Of a DNA stretch of 64,000 bases, positions 27,701-36,700 are shown one piece after another; within the stretch, counting starts at the first letter, position 1, and each line of letters starts with the position of its first letter. Where the stretch lies: assembly GCA_022410635.1 (NCBI GenBank), contig JAJVDF010000016.1, positions 2,438,543 through 2,502,542 of the forward strand. Direction: 5' to 3'. A model generated the notes under the pieces. It made no database searches, had not been told where the DNA came from, and saw only the letters and a program-made list of their open reading frames with translations. The position numbers and the translations under genes were made by a program. This stretch comes from Tretioscincus oriximinensis (lineage: Eukaryota; Chordata; Lepidosauria; Squamata; Gymnophthalmidae).

Positions 27701-30700
27701 AAAGATGATCATGATATGAAGTTTCATGGAAAAATATATTTCTATGAATATAACAAATGTTTCAGGGATATGCAACTGGTATATCCCTAAACACAGCCAA
27801 AAAAAAGTTATGGTTTTAGGAGCAGGGGAACTTGTGTCATAGGCATTCAGATGTTCTTGAACTATAAATCCCAACATTCCTATTCACTCAGTGAAACAGA
27901 ATGCTGGAAGTTCTTGTTTAGGAATAACTGGAAGACTTCTTGACATCTCTGCAATATTAATTAATCAAAGACCACACGGTCAGTCACATAGGTGTATGAC
28001 CAGGAACATAACAAGAAACATATGCAACATCTTTTCCATCTTATACAGCCCTTCACTTTATTCACTTTCATCCCATCTAAGTCAAGATCAATGTGCAATT
28101 GGAAAAACACAAGGCTACATTCAGACAATCTGAATTGCTATAACCGAGATAAATATGGATATAAACATATTCATCTGCTACTATGTTTAGTTTGAAACTG
28201 AGCAAGTCACAAGATCCATGGCAACAAGGCTGCCACCCCACCTTTAAATATTAGTTTGTATTCATTTTAAAAGTGCATTAAAGCAGCAATAAAATTTACC
28301 TAAAACAATGGCTGCAGTAGGAATTTCACTGGATTTCATCCGACAAGCCCAGTCTGTTTTCTTCTCCTGGAAATCTGAGTGAGTCTGTCTCAAAAATTTT
28401 ACAAGGTTCTCATATAATTTTTTATTCAACTCCTCTTGTAATTCCTTTAAAAAAAATGTAGGGACAAAACTATGAGAAAGAGTAGTTAAGATATGAAAAA
28501 ACACAAATCAACTTCTATACAACTTTTCATGCTTTGCTTTTCAGAATTCTTTATGTGCCAAAAATAAGAGTGGAATTTACCTCAACTGTTAGTCATAAGT
28601 CAAAGGTAGAAAAAATAAGCTAAAAATCTGAAGGCAAGATGTTTACTTTTGCAAATCAGATAATCTTCAAGGACTCGTCTCATCCTTGAGAGAGTCTTTT
28701 AGGAGAAAGCAGAAAAATCATCTTTCCAGCACCCTTTGGCACATACATTTTTGGATCCCTCTTTAAAGATCTCAAGAACGTTTTTCCATGATCAACCTCT
28801 CTGAGATCACTTAAAGAATAAACATTGTTTGACATCATTTTATACATCAAGCCATTATAGTTTACGTTTGTGAGTCTTTTCCAACAGTTCCGTCAATTTT
28901 TACTTCCGTATTTCAATAAAACTACTTGGGCAAGTGGTTTACAACCCACCAAATCAGTGGTTCACATTCTATTATAAAGGAGTTATAAGAAACTTATGAA
29001 ACACATTTTCCTCAGCCCTTACAAATATAACTACCAGTATATCTGTACCTATTTTCCAGAAGATTTCCCTTAAGTTTTTTCATTCAAAAACAAAACCATT
29101 TTTTGAAGAAATACGTGGAATTATGGCTAAGAACTATGAATGTATAGGCCACTGGGCATATTTTTATTGACTGCAGTTACAAAGTTGCCTCACTAATATG
29201 GTCCAATGTAGAGTACTATGGGATCCCTTTGGTTGCAGACAAAGGGATCGCATGTATTTCTTAGGTCCACTCCAATGCTCCTTCGGCATTACTTGGCATA
29301 TGTCTTGCAAAGCCCCCTGGGAAAGTCTGTGTATTCACTTAGGTCAACATGAGTCTTGTGTTGTCATTTCTACAGTCCAAGGCATCAAAGAGTGTAATGT
29401 GAAAGAAGGATTTTTCCCAATTTACTAGAGCTTCATTGTAGAGTGACACTTAAATTGAGCATTAAGATAGTAGGTATTTGCAAAGCTGATTCATTTTCTA
29501 CATATACTGCTCAAGGGACCTTGTTCACAATCAAACTTCTTCTAGTCTGTTTCCAGCAAATTCCCAAACCAACTCCATATCATATACAATAAGAATACAG
29601 AAAATATTAAGGAGTAGTTCTCCTTTAGTCTATTTCATTGTTTATTAATAGCATTTTGAAGACTGTCTATATCATGTCAGACAGATCCCATGCATAGCAT
29701 GTTTGTGGTTATCATGAATGTTGCAGTGCTCACCTCAGTTTCATGTTGAATCTGTGTCCACAATGACTGACAAGTATCAAATTGCAGGTCACTGTCCTCT
29801 GAGTCATTATTAGCCCTTCTAAAATAGTCAGCTAGAAAAATCAGAGAAAAATGGTAATCAAGCTCAATAGTTACAAAACAAAGCTTCTCTTATAAAAAAG
29901 GTTTACAACATATGCTTTAAAAGAGAGGCAACCAGTGTAGTATTCTGTAGACATTGCTGGATACAACGTTGCCAGACAAAGGCTGCGTGCACACAATGTA
30001 AAAACCGCTATAAAGCTATATTCCAGAATATAGCAATCGCATGTCTGTGCACACCAAAGGTGTATATTCTGTAACATCTCTCCTCAATCTCATCACAGAG
30101 CAGACTGAGGCTTTTTTTTAAACTCCCAGCAGCCTATAGAAACAATAGCCACGTTCTCGGTTGTTTTATCCTTGCGTGTCAAATTTGTGCATATGCAGCC
30201 ACAGACGCGAGAGGACGGGGGCTCTCCAGAACAACGTCTGAATATCCCAGCAATAGTTTATTCTGGGAAAAAAGGCATTTATTGCAGGTGGACTGCTGAA
30301 AAACGCTTAGCACGTATGCCCGAGTCTTCCTCACAGCACTCCGGACGAGGTAGAAAATAGGTGTGTGCACATAGCCAAAGAGTGTGTAGTGATTATCCAA
30401 ACACAGCAAAATAATCAGATCATGGTACTAGTAATGGTTGCTCTGGGAGGCCAACATTTACCATTCACCGTAACATGTAGGCCATTTAAAAAAAACAAAT
30501 TAACAACTTAATCCTCTAGACCTGACTCTGAAATTTCAATACTAAATGGAGCTAAATATCAGGAAAATAAATATCCCAAACCATTATACATAACTTTTTT
30601 TCTAAACCTATTTGGTATTTTTGGTTTGAATAGTTGAAGACAGCATCATATTCAAAACCATCTTGGATTTTTAAAAAATGGGCAGAATACTCCAGATATT

Positions 30701-33700
30701 ATCTATATTATTTTTGACCTCTTCTGGAGATAACAAGAACTGGAATCTAAAAGTTGATGGACCTTTTTATTGCTCCTGGGAAATTAATTCTCTTTCTCCT
30801 GTAACCTCATGTTACTCTGATTTACTTGTAGATATCAGTTTTTTCCCATTTCAAAGCCCTTTAAACTCAAAACATTTTTTCCAGTATGAAATGGCATTTC
30901 ACTTGCCTAAAATAGTGAGAGGAAGTGAGAGACTTAATGGAACCTGAACTTTATGGATGGATTCAGCATCATGTATGTAATTCTTAGAGAGTAAATAGTT
31001 TTTTTTAAAGTTCTTAAATATATTGTAAAAGGTACAGTATACTTTGGGGGAAATAATTTATGTAAGAAAATCTACACTAAGACAGAAATGGTGTACTTTT
31101 TATTCTTCCCCTGGTAACCAGTTGTATGATTAAAATATATCCTTTTAATGACTAAATAAAATCTAACAAAAGGGGAAGACCTCATTCAAGAATACTACTG
31201 AATGATCCAAATTCAATCATTCTTTAAAAAACCTCTCTTTAGCAGATTGTAATTCTAAGTTTAAAAGATGTTGAAGTTTGAGGGGAAAAGGACAAATATC
31301 AATAAAATCAAAGACAAAATTGTGCCATGGTTGAGTTTTGAGAGAATAGATGGAAAGCATCTGTGTAGAGCTGCTACACAGATCTATCTGGATATTTGTC
31401 TTTTTGAATTTACACTTTCTAAAAAATAAAAATTAAATAATTACTATAAATATAAAATATTTTTATAGGAACCATTTATTACCAGTAGGGATACATTTAC
31501 AAACGATGAAAACAAGCAAAATGTTAAAGCTTTTTGGTATATCGTAGTCCTTTTTTAAAAAAATCTATCAAATTTCATAAATTTGGTTTAGTATTTCAGA
31601 AGGGAAAAGTGAAATGAAGAGGGTGTTGTTATATATAATATTTTAATTTATAGTTTGGGAAATTAATATTGCAATTAAGTGAATACTAAGAATACCATAC
31701 ACTGACCTGTTGAAGATACCTTCCTCCTCTTAGTATCTGGTTTGAACACAAAGCAGCCCTACAGAAATGAAGGAGAAATAGAAAAAGTAAAGAGTGACAA
31801 CATTGAGCTTTTTATTACAATTCTAGAGTGGCAAAAAGAAAAAAAAAGATTCACTATATCATAATTAATTGGTATTGGTTTAATCCCAACACAGTATGAT
31901 TATTGTTAAATTTTCTGTACTTGTTTGAAATGGAAATGTTTTCCATAATTAAATTTGTTTTGAAATTCTGGTAGACAAAATAAGGATTTTTGTGTTTTTT
32001 TCAAACTAGCTACTATTATTTAATATTTGTAACTGGATAATTTTCATTAATTAATGTAGCAAACATCATACATGCTAACAAATATTAAAACTATAAAAAA
32101 ACCAATTAATTTTTAGCAAATGGACATTCCAGGGATATAAGTGATAATTTTATTGTATTAATCATAAATGAATTTTCCAATATATGGTATACGATTTTCC
32201 ACATAGAAAAAATTGCTGTTCAGTTCTTAAAAAGTAGGAGAATAGAATCAAAATATGAAATGGGACATGTTCGTTAAATCAATAGCTTGCTTTTCAGAAT
32301 TACTTTTAATTTTTTTATTAAGCTGATTAAAGTTTGCATTCAAAAACGGATCTAAAAAACAAGTATAACATCCTGTCCCTTTCATGTTATTTTAATTTCC
32401 TGTCCCTTTCATGATATTCCTTTTGCTTGCTTGCTCTTTCACTTCTTTTCCAAATGTTCTTCTTTTTCCTATCCAGCTATTTTTTGTCTCTGAATAACAA
32501 AGTCTGTTTGGATTCTATAGGAAATCAGTAAGACCTTCAGGTATAGGGAGTGGTATCAGTATAAATGAATGAATGAATGAAAATTGCTTGCATGACATTT
32601 TTATAAACACAAACATCTGTGGGTTACAGTTTCAACAGCTTTTCCCAAAACTTCATATAACCGAACACTAAGAGATGCTGAGGGATGTTCAGTGCAGTAC
32701 AATCGGTGAAACAAGCATCCGCACTTGTTCTTGTGAAAACGATAAATACTATCTGAAACTAAGTTGAATGTGAGTTGGGACTACGTTATTCATCATTTGG
32801 CACCATAACAACAACAAAGCACCTCCTATCCATAAAGTACAGATAAACCTCACTTTATAATCTCCCGCTTTACAAGGTAACATTTTTACAAACACTCAAC
32901 TTTAAACCATTATCAGAAGGTTATTACTTTAATAATTGTCTTCCTCTTTACAAGCAAACAACATTTCGTTGGAATGAACTTGCAAAGTTGTGGTCACCTG
33001 TATTTCCCAGTAATAAACTGTTTCTTTCAATTTAAAAATCACTATCATATTTTAACCCAAATTTCTAGATAACTTTTCTTAATCAAAAGATATATATCCA
33101 GCTCAAAACAATTAAGGGAACACTTTAACATAACAGTGTAACACTAGGTGTTCCCTTAATTGTTTTGAGCAGCATATACAGTATATGACACAAGGAACAA
33201 TATTTAATACAGTCAGTCCCGAATTTGTGAGATTCAGAGGGACTCGGCACTGATATATTGTACCCAAGGGTACCAGGAACCGCCCTTTTACACGTTGCTA
33301 TAACCTAAATGAGATGCCTGAGCAAATACCAGCCAGAGCAAAACCATCTTCTCATATTTCAAAACCAAAAAAGGGCTCATTCTCACTCACAATCAATACC
33401 ATTTCCTTGTAAGCTTAAGCTATCACTTGTATTAGTGCTTTGTGAATTCCTTATACATACATAACGCATGTGTCCGCTCTCTCTCAGGGGGGAAGAAAAA
33501 AACAGGAGGGAAAACGGAGGCTGCTTATTGGGTTACTTAGCCATGGATCCATTTTCTCAACTGGGAGTAGGTTAAGAGAACACAGACAAGGAAACCAAGA
33601 CAGCGATAACTGATACCAATTCCATTACCAGAGCTTGCCACCTTTACTATTTGAGCACAACAAAGCAGCACAAACTAGATTTGGACAATTTCAGAGAAAT

Positions 33701-36700
33701 AGCCGTGTTAGTCTAGCAGAAAGTCCAGCAAAGGAGCTAGCAGCACTTTGAGACTAACTTGAGAAAAGTGGTTGGCATAAGCTTTCGTAGACAGGTCTAC
33801 TTCTTCAGATGCTGAGAGACTAGTGTCAGGGTCAGGTATTTATAGGGAAATGTGTATGGGAGAAGACAAAGCATATGCAACTGTAGGGAGGTGTTGAATT
33901 GCAGGTAAATAGCAGGAACTAATCTCCTTAAAAAGACAGGTAAATAGCAGGAACTAATCCTCTTATGTAAAAAAGTGCCTGGGGCAACAAGGTGCAATGT
34001 CTGGTAGAGAATCAATCAAATACTTAACAGGTGTCATAAAAATGTATAGTTGGCCAGGAAACCATTGTCTCTGTTAAGTCCTTTGCTGATGGCCTGGAAC
34101 TTNNNNNNNNNNNNNNNNNNNNNNNNNNNNNNNNNNNNNNNNNNNNNNNNNNNNNNNNNNNNNNNNNNNNNNNNNNNNNNNNNNNNNNNNNNNNNNNNNN
34201 NNNNNNNNNNNNNNNNNNNNNNNNNNNNNNNNNNNNNNNNNNNNNNNNNNNNNNNNNNNNNNNNNNNNNNNNNNNNNNNNNNNNNNNNNNNNNNNNNNNN
34301 NNNNNNNNNNNNNNNNNNNNNNNNNNNNNNNNNNNNNNNNNNNNNNNNNNNNNNNNNNNNNNNNNNNNNNNNNNNNNNNNNNNNNNNNNNNNNNNNNNNN
34401 NNNNNNNNNNNNNNNNNNNNNNNNNNNNNNNNNNNNNNNNNNNNNNNNNNNNNNNNNNNNNNNNNNNNNNNNNNNNNNNNNNNNNNNNNNNNNNNNNNNN
34501 NNNNNNNNNNNNNNNNNNNNNNNNNNNNNNNNNNNNNNNNNNNNNNNNNNNNNNNNNNNNNNNNNNNNNNNNNNNNNNNNNNNNNNNNNNNNNNNNNNNN
34601 NNNNNNNNNNNNNNNNNNNNNNNNNNNNNNNNNNNNNNNNNNNNNNNNNNNNNNNNNNNNNNNNNNNNNNNNNNNNNNNNNNNNNNNNNNNNNNNNNNNN
34701 NNNNNNNNNNNNNNNNNNNNNNNNNNNNNNNNGATTGATTCTCTACCAGACATTGCACCTTGTTGCCCCAGGCACTTTTTTACATAAGAGGATTAGTTCC
34801 TGCTATTTACCTGTCTTTTTAAGGAGATTAGTTCCTGCTATTTACCTGCAATTCAACACCTCCCTACAGTTGCATATGCTTTGTCTTCTCCCATACACAT
34901 TTCCCTATAAATACCTGACCCTGACACTAGTCCCTCAGCATCTGAAGAAGTAGACCTGTCTACGAAAGCTTATGCCAACCACTTTTCTCAAGTTAGTCTC
35001 AAAGTGCTGCTAGCTCCTTTGCTAGATTTGGACAGTGTGTATTCAGTTTTCCACTCAATGATTCACTCCTGTTATCAATCAGTGTGGTTCTTCCAAGCTT
35101 GGAAAAAGACCTCATAGGGCATGGCAGCCTGGATATTGGAAAAGGGAAGGGAACACCCTAACTATTACCACTATTAACATTGTGAAACAGAAATTTCTTC
35201 TTCTCAAATCATATAAAGAATCCTACATGTCATCAGCCAAACAAATCTTCTGTTAAGGACAAGCAGTATTCATGGTCTATCTAAAGAGCTACTACAAGAT
35301 CTTTCAGGATCCATCCTATTCTATTCCATGTACAAAACTGGATTCAAATGACTAATGAATCTTTCTCCACCACCAGCAATGGTAGCTGAAAGGCACAAAC
35401 TGTGTGAGAGGACATATAATAGCCCTGTCCATTTTTCATTCTCAGCAAAACAATGTAACTTGAATGATTCATGACATTGTAACAGAGATGTAACTGCTTC
35501 ATACTGCTTAACAGAGAAGCTGTCATGATGCTCTATCTTTGGAATACATTTATTTTAGGAATGATTTTCATCTTGGTATGTTCTTTTATTCTATATCTTA
35601 GAATAGACAAGTGGGATCCCCCAGCCAGCTTCCTGTAAGCAGAAAAAATGTTTTCTGTGGGCGGGATTGGGCATAGAATGTCTAAAGGGGCTTCCTTCCT
35701 CCCAGGGTTGTGTTGCAGGCTGGGAGCTGTAGTCTCTAGGCAGGGCCCCGTGCAGACTGGGCAGAAGAGGCTGTCCCTGTTCAGACTACATTTCCCAGCA
35801 GGTCCCGCCATCAGTACAACAATAACTCATTTACTTTTTCCACATTTGGGGCTGCTGCTGCTGCTACAGCCAACTTTGTGAAACTGCTGAGTAAACAAAC
35901 TTTTATAATAAGCACTTACCATGGTCAACAAACATCATAGAAAAGCAGGCAGAAATACACCTAAGAACCACAAAACTGGGAATTCTGCCAGGAAGCTATT
36001 CAGGGCCTCCCCTAGACCACACTAAGCATGTGGATATCAGGACCTTATTCTGAGATATATAGTCCAGAACATGGCTAAGTGCAAATTCACTCATAGGGCT
36101 TGTCGACATGGAGGCTTATTCTGGGTAACATCATAGGACACAGCTTGTCCATGTAAATGCCAATGTAGACTCAGTCGCTAAGCAATCTGTCTCTCATCTG
36201 GGAGATTGGGCTTCGAAGCCCTGTGTCAGACGTGGGGAGGGGTGAGCACCTTCCACTACCCTGTAGCTCTAGCCAACCAAGCTATTTGAAAGCATGAATC
36301 GCAAGAAACTGCAACTGATTGCTAGTAGATACATGGGAACCACCACAGCCTGGTGGGGAAGATAGAATGTCAGCCTTCGGGCAAAATATCCTTGTAAGCC
36401 GCTTTGAGTCCCTTTGAAAGGTGAGAAAAGCGGGGTATAAGAACCAACTTTTCTCCTTCTTCTCCTTCTCCTTCTCCTTCTCTTCCCCCTTCCCCCTCTT
36501 CTTCTTGATCATGGCAGGCCCCATGTTCTGTCATTGTGGATGGCAGGCTCCTCTTCCGAGATAGTACTGACCAGAATAAGGCTCCGTGTGGACAGGGCCT
36601 TAGTCTCTTAAGGTGCTACAAGACTCCTCATTAGAAGTTCTGAATCCAGGCTAACAGGCCTATTTCTTTGAAGGCTAATTCAATGGCCACACATGGTGGT

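Noticed and set aside
32836..33010. Third Tigger-like element near ACAGATAAACCTCACTTTAT
   Set aside because: Left end resembles the Tigger-like TIR but the other end is only weakly similar and no TA-bounded unit could be defined.
34024..34787. Long open frames across 34.0-34.8 kb on both strands
   Set aside because: They exist only because the 630 unknown bases contain no stop codons.
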